Translations under genes and position numbers: made by a program
NCBI RefSeq assembly: GCF_008312835.1
Contig: NZ_VSKS01000012.1
Span: forward strand, 174,836-238,835
From: Streptomyces marokkonensis
GTDB lineage: Bacteria > Actinomycetota > Actinomycetes > Streptomycetales > Streptomycetaceae
Direction: 5' to 3'
Length of the DNA stretch: 64,000 bases
Shown here: positions 35,140 through 43,841 of the stretch, piece after piece
How the letters are laid out: each line of letters starts with the position of its first letter
Numbering within the stretch: the first letter of the stretch is position 1
The notes under the pieces: model-generated
What the model saw: the letters and a program-made list of their open reading frames with translations, nothing else
The model's database searches: none
Told to the model about the DNA's origin: nothing

Positions 35140-36180
35140 CTAGAGGTCGACCTCCTGCATCAGCATCCCGACCTCGGTGTTGGACAGCCGCCGCAGCCAG
35201 CCCGACTTCTGGTCGCCCAGGGTGATCGGTCCGAAGGCGGTGCGCACCAGCTTGTCGACCGGGAACCCGGCCTCCGCGAGCATGCGGCGCACGATGTGCT
35301 TGCGGCCCTCGTGCAGGGTCACCTCGACGAGGTAGTTCTTGCCGGTCTGCTCCACGACCCGGAAGTGGTCCGCGCGCGCGTAGCCGTCCTCGAGCTGGAT
35401 GCCGTCCTTGAGCTTCTTGCCCAGGTCACGCGGGATGGGGCCCACGATGTGCGCGAGATAGGTCTTCTTCACGCCGTACTTGGGGTGGGTCAGCCGGTGC
35501 GCCAGCTCGCCGTGGTTGGTGAGCAGGATGACGCCCTCGGTCTCGGTGTCGAGCCGCCCGACGTGGAAGAGCCGGGTCTCACGGTTGGTGACGTAGTCAC
35601 CGAGGCACTGGCGCCCCTCCGGGTCCTCCATGGTCGACACGACACCGGCGGGCTTGTTCAGGGCGAAGAACTGGTACGACTGCGTGGCCACCGTCAGGCC
35701 GTCGACCTTGACCTCGTCCTTCTCCGGGTCGACCCGGCGGCCCTGCTCGAGGACGATCTCGCCGTTGACCTCGACCCGCGCCTGCTCGATCAGTTCCTCG
35801 CAGGCACGCCGGGAGCCGTAGCCCGCGCGCGCGAGCACCTTCTGCAGCCGCTCGCCCTCCTGCTCGGCGCCGGGGAAGGTCTTCGGGAGCTTCACGTCCT
35901 TCTTGCCCGCGTACCGGTCGCGGTTGCGCTCCTCCATCCGCGTCTCGTACTCGCGCGAACGCCCGGGGGCGGTACGGCCGCCACCGCTCCGGGACGACGG
36001 ATTGGCACCGCCGCGCCCGGACTTCGGGCCCTCCTTGGTCCCCCCGGGGCCCACGTCGTAGCGGCGCTCCTCGGGGCGGGGCTTGCGGGGGCGGCCCTGC
36101 CCCTGCTTCTGGTCCCTGTTGTTGCCGGCACCGCGGTGGTTACCGCGTCCGCCGCTCTTACCGCTGCCGCTGCTTCGCAT
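35140..36180 (-). CDS. RsuA/RluB-family rRNA pseudouridine synthase
   Basis: 346 residues; the ATG at 36178-36180 shares one base with the scpB stop (TGATG). A Gly/Arg/Lys-rich disordered extension of about 100 residues precedes an S4 RNA-binding domain (RLQKVLARAGYGSRRACEELI) and the catalytic domain with GRLDTETEGVILLTN, whose Asp is the nucleophile, and VTLHEGRKHIVRRML. It should make a pseudouridine in 23S or 16S rRNA; position not predictable. The scpA-scpB-rluB order is widely conserved. Confidence 0.92.
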   Translation of the reverse strand: MRSSGSGKSGGRGNHRGAGNNRDQKQGQGRPRKPRPEERRYDVGPGGTKEGPKSGRGGANPSSRSGGGRTAPGRSREYETRMEERNRDRYAGKKDVKLPKTFPGAEQEGERLQKVLARAGYGSRRACEELIEQARVEVNGEIVLEQGRRVDPEKDEVKVDGLTVATQSYQFFALNKPAGVVSTMEDPEGRQCLGDYVTNRETRLFHVGRLDTETEGVILLTNHGELAHRLTHPKYGVKKTYLAHIVGPIPRDLGKKLKDGIQLEDGYARADHFRVVEQTGKNYLVEVTLHEGRKHIVRRMLAEAGFPVDKLVRTAFGPITLGDQKSGWLRRLSNTEVGMLMQEVDL

Positions 36181-36845
36181 CAGAATTCCGTCGTCGTCGT
36201 GTTCGTCGGGGGACCGTCGTCCGGCTCCGGGGCGTCCGGATCGAACGACGGTACGGCTTCCTGTGTCTCGGCCTCGATCGCCTCCGCCTCCGGGAGGAAG
36301 GGCGCGAGCTCCGGGAGCTCGTCCAGACCGCGCAGGCCCATCCGCTCCAGGAAGTAGTTCGTCGTCGTGTACAGGATCGCACCTGTTTCGGGTTCCGTGC
36401 CCGCCTCCTCGATCAGACCGCGCTGGAGGAGGGTGCGCATCACACCGTCGCAGTTCACTCCGCGCACCGCGGAGACGCGGCTGCGGCTGACCGGCCGGCG
36501 GTAGGCGACGACCGCGAGGGTCTCCAGCGCGGCCTGCGTCAGCCGGGCCTGCTGGCCGTCCAGGACGAAGCGCTCGACGGCGGCGGCGTACTCGGGGCGG
36601 GTGTAGAAGCGCCAGCCACCCGCGACGAGGCGCAGCTCGAAGCCGCGGCCCTGGACGGTGTACTCGTCGGCCAGCTCGCGCAGCGCGTCCGCGACCTGGC
36701 GCTTCGGGCGTTCCAGGATCTTCGCCAGATGCTCCTCGGTCGCGGGCTCGTCCACGACCATGAGGACCGCCTCCAGGGCGGGCCTGAGGTCGAGGTCCGC
36801 AACGGTGCGCAGCCCGGCGGGGGTTCCGGTCGTCTCCTCGCTCAC
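36180..36845 (-). CDS. scpB: Segregation and condensation protein ScpB
   Basis: 221 residues; GTG 36843-36845 overlaps the scpA stop (GTGA). Two winged-helix domains: LRPALEAVLMVVDEPATEEHL at the start and LTQAALETLAVVAYRRPVSRS in the second, with CDGVMRTLLQRGLIEEAG. ScpB dimers join ScpA and SMC in the condensin complex. The acidic C-terminal tail (about 35 residues, ending NTTTTEF) is non-conserved. Confidence 0.95.
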   Translation of the reverse strand: MSEETTGTPAGLRTVADLDLRPALEAVLMVVDEPATEEHLAKILERPKRQVADALRELADEYTVQGRGFELRLVAGGWRFYTRPEYAAAVERFVLDGQQARLTQAALETLAVVAYRRPVSRSRVSAVRGVNCDGVMRTLLQRGLIEEAGTEPETGAILYTTTNYFLERMGLRGLDELPELAPFLPEAEAIEAETQEAVPSFDPDAPEPDDGPPTNTTTTEF

Positions 36846-38176
36846 GGCTTCCTCTCCTCCTGTGGCTGCTCGGGGGGCCGGTCGAACTCGTCGGTGACCG
36901 TCGGCTCGGCGCCGCCGTCCCCGCCGGTCCAGCGCACGGTCAGCTCGCCGAGGGCGGTCTCCTGGTCCAGGGCGACGGCCTTCTCGCGGTACAGCTCCAG
37001 GAGGGCGAGGAACCGTGCCACGACGGTCAGCGTGTCGTCCGTGTCCTCGACGAGCGCGCGGAAGGTGGCCTCACCGAGCTCCCTGAGGCGCGCGACGACG
37101 ATCCCGGCCTGCTCCTGCACGCTGACCAGCGGCGCGTGGATGTGGTCGACGTACACCTGCGGCTTGGGCCGGGGCTGCATCGCCTTGACGGCGAGCCTGG
37201 CGAAGCCCTCGGCGCCGATGCCGATGACGACCTCGGGCAGCAGCTCGGCGTGCTGCGGTTCGAGCCCCACCGTACGCGGATACCGCCGGGCCTCGTCCTG
37301 GAGGCGCCGGTCGAAGATCTCGGCGATCTGCTTGTACGCGCGGTACTGCAGCAGCCGCGCGAACAGCAGGTCGCGGGCCTCCAGCAGGGCGAGGTCGGCC
37401 TCGTCCTCCACCTCGGCGGCGGGCAGCAGCCGCGCGGCCTTGAGGTCGAGCAACGTGGCGGCCACGACGAGGAACTCGGTCGTCTCGTCCAGGTCCCAGT
37501 CCGGCCCCAGGGCGCGGATGTACGCCATGAACTCGTCGGTCACCCGGGACAGGGCGACCTCGGTGACGTCCAGCTTGTGCTTCGCGATCAGCTGGAGCAG
37601 CAGATCGAACGGACCTTCGAAGTTCGCCAGCCGAACCCTGAACCGCCCACTGTCGTCGTCGGCGCCGGTGCCCGGGGCCGACGCGTCCGGGACGGCTTCC
37701 CCGGCCGCCTCCGGTGCGCGCGGTGCGACGGCGTGCTCGGCCGCGGCCTCGTCCGGGAGGGCCGCGACCGCCCCTCCGGCTCGCGCGGCGTCCCCCGGTG
37801 TCACGACCGGGTCGACGGCCGGAGGGACGCCGGTCGACATCCCGCCGTCCCGCTCCTCCCCCGGCCCGGCCGCTCCGTCCTCCGGCGTCGCCGCCGGTGC
37901 GACCGGCGCGGGGAGCCCGGCGTCCGCCGCTTCCCCGGGCATCCCGCGCGCGGGGGCGGGCGCCGCCGGGACCGGCTCCCCGGGGCCGCCGGCGCCGGTC
38001 TCCGGCGGCGAAGGCTCCGGGGACGTCTGCGCGCCCGTGCCCTCCCCGGGCGTGCGCCCGGCGGCCGGGCCGTCCGGCGCGGGTGCCGACGGCCACGCGC
38101 CCGGGCCCCGGCCCAGGGTGCGGCGGCGGGGCGGCCGGTCGCCGGGGGCGGGGGCGGGGGCGTCGTTCGAGGTCAT
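36842..38176 (-). CDS. scpA: Segregation and condensation protein ScpA with a long disordered N-terminal extension
   Basis: 444 residues from ATG 38174-38176. The kleisin domain begins only at about residue 178 (FRVRLANFEGPFDLLLQLIA) and continues to the C-terminal winged helix (LGELTVRW). The first 178 residues are Pro/Ala/Gly-rich, so the protein is much longer than the usual 250-270 residues. ScpA bridges the SMC heads. Internal starts, for example at MSTGVPPA (residue 113), cannot be excluded, but the extension has normal codon bias and keeps close spacing to the upstream gene. Confidence 0.93.
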   Translation of the reverse strand: MTSNDAPAPAPGDRPPRRRTLGRGPGAWPSAPAPDGPAAGRTPGEGTGAQTSPEPSPPETGAGGPGEPVPAAPAPARGMPGEAADAGLPAPVAPAATPEDGAAGPGEERDGGMSTGVPPAVDPVVTPGDAARAGGAVAALPDEAAAEHAVAPRAPEAAGEAVPDASAPGTGADDDSGRFRVRLANFEGPFDLLLQLIAKHKLDVTEVALSRVTDEFMAYIRALGPDWDLDETTEFLVVAATLLDLKAARLLPAAEVEDEADLALLEARDLLFARLLQYRAYKQIAEIFDRRLQDEARRYPRTVGLEPQHAELLPEVVIGIGAEGFARLAVKAMQPRPKPQVYVDHIHAPLVSVQEQAGIVVARLRELGEATFRALVEDTDDTLTVVARFLALLELYREKAVALDQETALGELTVRWTGGDGGAEPTVTDEFDRPPEQPQEERKP

Positions 38177-38194
38177 GGCCTCCGCAGGCTACCG

Positions 38195-38734
38195 CTACCG
38201 TCCGCGGAGGCGTCGTACGAGGATGCTGGCGTCTCCCCGGCTCTCCAGGTCGGCGAGGACCACGGCGACCGCCTCACGGACGATCCGGCCGCGGTCGACG
38301 GCGAGACCGTGCTCGCCGCGCAGGACGAGACGCGCGTGCTCGAGGTCCATCAGCTCCTCGGCGGACACGTACACGGTGATCTTCTCGTCGTGCCGCTCCC
38401 GGCCGCTGGGCCGTCGTGCCGCCGCCCGTCCCCGCTTGCGCGGGGCCGCGCCCTCCTGCGCCGCCTGACGCCGCCCGGAGCCCGTCGTGCCCCGGCTGCG
38501 GGACTCACCGGCCCCGTCCGGCTCCGCGTCCGCCGCGACATGCTCCGCGCCCTCGCCGTCGCCGCCCTGCGCGGGCACCGACTGCGGCGCGTCCTCCTGC
38601 GCGGCCGCCGCCGCGTCGCCCTCCCCGGCGGGAGCGGGAACGCGGGCGTCGCCGCCTGAGCGCCGGGGAGTGGACGCCTGGAGCGCCGTCCCCCCTGTCG
38701 TACGGAAGAGTTCGTCGGCCCCCGGCAGACTCAC
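38195..38734 (-). CDS. Probable ribbon-helix-helix DNA-binding protein, ParA partner
   Basis: 179 residues from GTG 38732-38734, which overlaps the ParA stop (GTGA); GTG 38746 is an alternative. About 115 residues of Ala/Gly/Arg-rich low complexity are followed by a conserved C-terminal part: HDEKITVYVSAEELMDLEHA, then DRGRIVREAVAVVLADLESRG. One beta strand followed by two helices is the ribbon-helix-helix pattern used by small ParA partners. It does not resemble classical ParB. The gene lies between parA and scpA, so a role in chromosome or plasmid-like segregation is plausible but unproven. Confidence 0.7.
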   Translation of the reverse strand: MSLPGADELFRTTGGTALQASTPRRSGGDARVPAPAGEGDAAAAAQEDAPQSVPAQGGDGEGAEHVAADAEPDGAGESRSRGTTGSGRRQAAQEGAAPRKRGRAAARRPSGRERHDEKITVYVSAEELMDLEHARLVLRGEHGLAVDRGRIVREAVAVVLADLESRGDASILVRRLRGR

Positions 38735-39909
38735 TCGGCGTGACACCGGGCGAGCACCTCCCTGGCGAGCTGGCGGTAGGCGGCGGCACCGACGGAGTTG
38801 GAGGCGTACGTGGTGATCGGCTCACCGGCGACCGTGGTCTCCGGGAAGCGGACCGTGCGCCCGATGACCGTGTGGTAGACGTGGTCGTCGAACGCCTCGA
38901 CCACCCGCGCGAGCACCTCACGGCTGTGCACCGTGCGCGAGTCGTACATGGTGGCGAGGATGCCGTCGAGCTCCAGGTCGGGGTTGAGCCGCTCCTGGAC
39001 CTTCTCGATGGTCTCGGTCAGCAGCGCCACACCGCGCAGCGCGAAGAACTCGCACTCCAGCGGCACGATCACCTTGTGCGCGGCGGTCAGCGCGTTCACC
39101 GTGAGCAGACCGAGCGAGGGCTGGCAGTCGATCACGATGTAGTCGTAGTCGTCCATCAGCGGCTTCAGCGCCCGCTGCAGCGTGGACTCGCGCGCGACCT
39201 CACTGACCAGCTGCACCTCGGCCGCCGACAGGTCGATGTTGCTGGGCAGCAGGTCCATGTTGGGGACCGCGGTCTTCAGCAGCACCTCGTCGGCCGCCAT
39301 GCCCCGCTCCATGAGCAGGTTGTAGACGGTGAGGTCGAGTTCCATCGGGTTGACGCCGAGACCGACCGACAGCGCGCCCTGCGGGTCGAAGTCGACGAGC
39401 AGCACCCGGCGTCCGTACTCCGCGAGCGCGGCCCCCAGGTTGATGGTCGACGTGGTCTTGCCGACGCCGCCCTTCTGGTTGCACATCGCGATGATCTTCG
39501 CGGGGCCGTGGTCGGTCAGCGGGCCCGGGATCGGGAAGTAGGGCAGCGGGCGTCCGGTCGGGCCGATGCGCTCGCGGCGCTGGCGCGCCGCGTCGGGCGC
39601 GAGCGTGGCCGCGTACTCGGGATCCGGCTCGTACTCGGCGTCGGGGTCGTAGAAGTGCCCCTCGGGCAGTTCGTCGTAGTCGGCGAAATGGTTGTGGGGC
39701 GCGCCACTTCCGTCGCCGGCCATGGCGTTCACGTGATGGCCATCCATGCTCTGGTGTGCTGGGTGAGTCACCCCTGGAGTCCGGTGACTCCGGTGGGCTG
39801 CGAAGGTGCGCACAGCGACGGAGCCGACAGCAGCGAATCCCGCGGGCCCCTGGCCCGGCGCGGGCATTCCTGGTTGACCACCCCCGGGAGTAAATGTCGA
39901 CTCATTCAC
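38731..39909 (-). CDS. ParA/Soj family ATPase
   Basis: 392 residues from GTG 39907-39909, with a strong AAGGAGG about 11 bases upstream. An N-terminal extension of about 135 residues, rich in His/Gly/Pro and then acidic, precedes a full ParA domain: deviant Walker A NQKGGVGKTTSTINLG (146-152 core), LLVDFDPQGALSVGLG, VIDCQPSLGLLTVNAL, and DGILATMYDSRTVHS. It is a DNA-dependent sliding ATPase of the type that positions DNA or protein cargo. It is not the main parAB beside the replication origin. It is coupled to the downstream ribbon-helix-helix gene and the scpAB genes. Confidence 0.92.
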   Translation of the reverse strand: MNESTFTPGGGQPGMPAPGQGPAGFAAVGSVAVRTFAAHRSHRTPGVTHPAHQSMDGHHVNAMAGDGSGAPHNHFADYDELPEGHFYDPDAEYEPDPEYAATLAPDAARQRRERIGPTGRPLPYFPIPGPLTDHGPAKIIAMCNQKGGVGKTTSTINLGAALAEYGRRVLLVDFDPQGALSVGLGVNPMELDLTVYNLLMERGMAADEVLLKTAVPNMDLLPSNIDLSAAEVQLVSEVARESTLQRALKPLMDDYDYIVIDCQPSLGLLTVNALTAAHKVIVPLECEFFALRGVALLTETIEKVQERLNPDLELDGILATMYDSRTVHSREVLARVVEAFDDHVYHTVIGRTVRFPETTVAGEPITTYASNSVGAAAYRQLAREVLARCHAE

Positions 39910-40279
39910 AAGTCGTCTTACCTCCTTGGTGACCAGGAAACTTCTAGACAGGTCAGCGTGGCACCATGCCGACGATTGGCGACTCTATGGCGTGTCGGCC
40001 GTTCGCAGCAACACAATCCGCCGGACCCGGCCCGATGTGTCGGCAATGAAACATCCCTCTGTCAAGGGCGTACGGCCGTCGCACGGCAGGTTTCACGGGT
40101 GTGCTAATCGGTAGAAGGGTTACGTTCGAGGCGAGTTGTCCCGGAATCCGGAAGTGACCATACACACATCCGGCCGAACCTTGTCGTGCAAGGTCCGGCC
40201 GGGTACGCGACGTTGACGACCTGTGTTGACGTATCGCCTTTGCGGGTCGGCGACTTGGTCGACTTACCGTCCGGGCGGC
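39910..40279. other. Intergenic region between parA and ald
   Basis: 370 bases with no credible gene. It holds the promoter region of the ParA operon, including the strong ribosome site, and near 40170-40202 a hairpin following the ald gene. The part 39930-40160 is less G/C-rich. Confidence 0.55.
40170..40202 (-). terminator. Hairpin downstream of ald
   Basis: Arms 40170-40183 and 40189-40202 pair over 14 bases with one mismatch around a 5-base loop, some 78 bases beyond the ald stop on the minus strand. No T-run. Confidence 0.6.
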
Positions 40280-41395
40280 TCAGCCGAGCAGCGAGGCGAG
40301 CTCGACGTGCTCCAGACCGTGCGCCTCGGCGACCTCCTTGTAAACGACCTTGCCGTCATGCGTGTTGAGGCCCTTGGCGAGCGCGGGGTCGCGGCGCAGC
40401 GCGTCCGCCCAGCCGCGGTTGGCGAGTTCCACGATGTACGGCAGCGTGGCGTTGGTCAGCGCGTAGGTGGAGGTGTTGGGCACCGCGCCGGGCATGTTGG
40501 CCACGCAGTAGAAGACCGACTCGTGGACCTTGAAGGTCGGTTCGGCGTGCGTGGTCGGGTGGGAGTCCTCGAAGCAGCCGCCCTGGTCGATCGCGATGTC
40601 GACAAGGACACTTCCGGCCTTCATCCGCGAGACGAGCTCGTTGGTGACCAGCTTCGGGGCCTTGGCGCCGGGGACCAGCACCGCGCCGATCACGAGGTCG
40701 GCCTCCAGGCAGGCCTTCTCCAGCTCGAAGGCGTTGGAGACCACGGTCTGGATCTTCGTGCCGAAGACCTTGTCGGCCTCCTTGAGCTTGTTGATGTCCT
40801 TGTCGAGCAGGGTCACGTGGAAGCCCATGCCGATGGCGATCTGGGCGGCGTTCCAGCCGGAGACGCCGCCGCCGATGACGACGGCCTTGCCGGCCAGCAC
40901 GCCGGGGACGCCTCCGGGGAGCACGCCGCGGCCGCCGTGGGCGCGCATCAGGTGGTAGGCGCCGACCTGGGTGGACAGCCGGCCCGCGACCTCGGACATC
41001 GGGGCGAGCAGCGGCAGCGCGCGGCTCGGCAGCTCGACGGTCTCGTAGGCGATCGCGGTGGTGCCCGACTCCAGGAGGGCGTCCGTGCACTCCTTGGACG
41101 CGGCCAGGTGCAGGTAGGTGAAGAGGGTCTGGTCCTTGCGCAGGCGGTGGTACTCCTCCGCGATGGGCTCCTTGACCTTCAGCAGCAGGTCGGCGGCGGC
41201 CCAGACCTCGTCGGCGGTGTCCAGGATCTGCCCGCCCGCGGCGATGTACTCGCTGTCCGGGATCGAGGAGCCGACGCCGGCGCCGCGCTCGATGACGACC
41301 TGGTGGCCGTGGCGCACGAGTTCGTGCACACCGGCGGGGGTGATGGCCACCCGGAACTCGTTGTTCTTGACCTCGCGGGGGATGCCGACCTTCAC
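40280..41395 (-). CDS. ald: Alanine dehydrogenase
   Basis: 371 residues, the same length as the mycobacterial enzyme, if started at GTG 41393-41395, which has AAGGA about 11 bases upstream and begins VKVGIPREVKNNEFRVA. GTG 41404 is an alternative with only two bases of spacing. The pyruvate/alanine region includes RVAITPAGVHELVRHGH and a catalytic His in FTYLHLAASK; the NAD motif is VVIGGGVSGWNAAQIA; DQGGCFEDSHPTTHAEP is conserved. It interconverts L-alanine and pyruvate with NAD, supporting growth on amino acids and redox balance. Confidence 0.95.
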   Translation of the reverse strand: MKVGIPREVKNNEFRVAITPAGVHELVRHGHQVVIERGAGVGSSIPDSEYIAAGGQILDTADEVWAAADLLLKVKEPIAEEYHRLRKDQTLFTYLHLAASKECTDALLESGTTAIAYETVELPSRALPLLAPMSEVAGRLSTQVGAYHLMRAHGGRGVLPGGVPGVLAGKAVVIGGGVSGWNAAQIAIGMGFHVTLLDKDINKLKEADKVFGTKIQTVVSNAFELEKACLEADLVIGAVLVPGAKAPKLVTNELVSRMKAGSVLVDIAIDQGGCFEDSHPTTHAEPTFKVHESVFYCVANMPGAVPNTSTYALTNATLPYIVELANRGWADALRRDPALAKGLNTHDGKVVYKEVAEAHGLEHVELASLLG

Positions 41396-41540
41396 GTCGA
41401 TCACGGTCCTTGGCTCAGAGGGTATGGGGATATCACTACACATACCCGGGCACGCACGGGCACACCGGGAGAGACCGCAGAAGAAGGTGCGGCAGAGCCA
41501 GTTTAATGAAGGCGTTCCCGCTGTCTAGCCTTCCATTGCA

Positions 41541-43598
41541 TCAATCTTCAGCGGATACGCTACGGATTTCGCAGGCGTTATCGCCGTGTTCCGCCTCGGA
41601 GTCGTCTTCCGGGGCCTCCTCGGCCAGCATCCGCTCGGCCGTGCCGCGGTGCAGTGCGGCCGACGCGGGGTCGCCGAGGTGCTCGAAGGAGTCGGCGAGC
41701 CGCAGGTGCAGCGCCGCCTGCAACCGGGTGTCCTCGGCCCGGCCGGCCCACTCCACGGCCTCCCGGCAGGTGCGCAGCGACTCGTCGAACCGGCCCGCGT
41801 ACTCCTGCACCCGCGCCAGTTCGTTCAGGGCCCGCGCCTGGGCGGCCAGGTCCCCGCACCGGCGGTGCCCGGCGACGGCCGCGCGCCAGTTGCGCAGGGC
41901 CTCGCCGTAGCGGCCGGCGTAGGTGTGGGCGGCGCCGATCCGGCCGTAGAGCCGGGCCGCCTCCGGGCGCTCGCCGCGGGCGAGGCGCTCGGTGAGGGCC
42001 CGGCCGAACCAGTCCGCCGCCCGGTCGTAGTCCCCGAGCTCCAGGTACGCCCCGCCCACGGATTCCATCGCGCGGCCGGTCGCGTACGGGTCGTTCGCCT
42101 CGCGTCCGGCGTCCAGCGCGGCCCGGTAGCGCGCCAGGGCCTCGGCCGTGCGGCCGGTGTGGGCGTCGAGGTCGCCGAGGTTCAGCAGGGCCGCCGCCCG
42201 CTCCCGGGGCAGTCCGCGGCGCTCGGCGACGTCGAGGACCAGGCCGTGGATGTCGTACAGGTCGCTCGCGGCCGCCTGGGTGCCGAAGTGGGCGACGAGG
42301 GCGCGCACCAGCTGGGACATCAGCCGCCGGGCCAGGGTGTCCAGCTCCCCGTCGGCGACCGCGAGCCGGGCGGCGGCCAGCAGGGCGGGCCTGCGCAGCC
42401 GCAGCCAGTCGGCGGCCGCCCGGGGGCTGGGGAAGCGCAGGGCGCTCGGCATGCCGAGGAGCTTCTCGCGTGCCTGGGGGCTGTCGGTCTCGGTGATCGC
42501 CCTGCACGACTGGAGCAGCCGTACGGTCCGCTCCAGCATGCGGGCGCGTGCCAGTTGGAGCTCGGCGGGCCGCTCGTGGGTCCGGGCGAGGTCGTCCAGC
42601 AGGGGGTGCAGGCAGCAGGGCACCCGGTACTGCGGGTGGGAGGAGCGCACCGCGTGCAGCAGGCCGTGGGCGGCCAGGTCGTCCAGGGTGGCGCGGGCGG
42701 CCTCCACGGAGCAGCCGGCGAGCGCGGCGGCGGTGTGCGGGTCGGCCAGGCCTTCCGGGGCGAGGCTGAGCAGGCGCAGCGTCCGGGCGGCGGTCGCGGG
42801 CAGCGAGTCGTGCACCAGCCGGACGACACGGCCGACGGCGGCGCCCTGACCGGTGTCGGTGTGCAGCTGCTTGGCCAGGTCGGCGACGGCCGCCTTGGGC
42901 CGGGCGGCGAGCCAGCCCCCGGCGAGCACCAGCGCGGCGGGCTGGCCCTGGCACTGTTCGGCGAGCCGCTCGGCGGCCCGGGGGTCGACCGTGATGCGCA
43001 CCGATCCGGTGAACCGGGACAGCAGCTCCACCCCGGACTTGGTGTCGAGGCCGCCGAGGGTGCAGGGGCGGACGTCGGCGATGCCGGTGAGCGGCCCCGA
43101 GGAGACGGTGACGGCCAGGCAGTCGGGGTTGTCCGGGAGCAGTGCGTCGACCTGCTCGGCGTCGGCCGCGTCGTCCAGCAGGAGCACCGTGCGGCGCTCG
43201 GCCAGGGCGGTGCGCAGCGCCTCGGTGAGCTCGTCCTCCGGGGCTCCTGCCGGGGCGGGCGTCTCCAGCGCGTCGAGCAGCTCGCGTGCGGCACGCCCGA
43301 CCGGCACGCGCGTGCCGTCGGGTTCGCTGAGGCGGGTGCGCAGTACCCCGTCGGGGTAGCGGTCGGCGACCTGGCGCACGAGTTCCTCGGCGAGGGCCGA
43401 CCGGCCGGAGCCGGGCCGGCCCGCGATGAGCAGTACGCGTGCGCGGGGCGCCTTGCGGCCGGAGAGGGTGTCCAGGCCCGCGCGCTCGATGTCGGCACGC
43501 AGCTCCTTCAACTCCCTGGTACGGCCCAGGAATCGACCTTCCGGGGCAGCGTCCCGAGGGAGCCGCACACCGTCCGGGTCCACCGCCTGATCCGTCAC
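41541..43598 (-). CDS. STAND-type NTPase with C-terminal TPR repeats
   Basis: 685 residues from GTG 43596-43598 (GGGAG eight bases upstream; GTG 43607 possible). After FLGRTRELKELRADIERA, the P-loop reads GRPGSGRSAL (60-69), with Arg for the usual Lys; the Walker B-like strand is RTVLLLDDAADAEQ. A winged-helix-like region (LRLLSLAPEGLADPHTAAAL) follows, then from about residue 440 six or so TPR-like repeats (AAALLNLGDLDAHTGRTAEA, GGAYLELGDYDRAADWFGRA). Such proteins act as nucleotide-controlled switches in Streptomyces signalling. There is no SARP or effector domain, so its output is unknown. It is monocistronic, between ald and the Nudix gene. Confidence 0.85.
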   Translation of the reverse strand: MTDQAVDPDGVRLPRDAAPEGRFLGRTRELKELRADIERAGLDTLSGRKAPRARVLLIAGRPGSGRSALAEELVRQVADRYPDGVLRTRLSEPDGTRVPVGRAARELLDALETPAPAGAPEDELTEALRTALAERRTVLLLDDAADAEQVDALLPDNPDCLAVTVSSGPLTGIADVRPCTLGGLDTKSGVELLSRFTGSVRITVDPRAAERLAEQCQGQPAALVLAGGWLAARPKAAVADLAKQLHTDTGQGAAVGRVVRLVHDSLPATAARTLRLLSLAPEGLADPHTAAALAGCSVEAARATLDDLAAHGLLHAVRSSHPQYRVPCCLHPLLDDLARTHERPAELQLARARMLERTVRLLQSCRAITETDSPQAREKLLGMPSALRFPSPRAAADWLRLRRPALLAAARLAVADGELDTLARRLMSQLVRALVAHFGTQAAASDLYDIHGLVLDVAERRGLPRERAAALLNLGDLDAHTGRTAEALARYRAALDAGREANDPYATGRAMESVGGAYLELGDYDRAADWFGRALTERLARGERPEAARLYGRIGAAHTYAGRYGEALRNWRAAVAGHRRCGDLAAQARALNELARVQEYAGRFDESLRTCREAVEWAGRAEDTRLQAALHLRLADSFEHLGDPASAALHRGTAERMLAEEAPEDDSEAEHGDNACEIRSVSAED

Positions 43599-43785
43599 GG
43601 GCCACACTCCCGTCCCACCGCACGCGCAAGCCCGCCGGGTCTCCGGATCGGGCGTTTTCCAGAGCCTAGTTCACGCTCTGCGACGTTCCGTGAGGAGCGC
43701 GGCACCGGGAGCAAGACTCGCCCGATCGGATCAACAGATCGTAAGACTGACGGCTCGGCAGGGGCGGTGGAAGGGCCCGGGAAGC

Positions 43786-43821
43786 CGCGCGGCCCGGCCT
43801 CCGCGGAGGCCGGGCCGCGCG
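43786..43821. terminator. Perfect 36-base palindrome after the Nudix gene
   Basis: CGCGCGGCCCGGCCTCCG is followed directly by its exact reverse complement, giving a stem of about 16 bp once a 4-base loop is allowed. It begins 21 bases beyond the Nudix stop. Confidence 0.85.
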
Positions 43822-43841
43822 TCACGGCACCCCTGGGGGCG

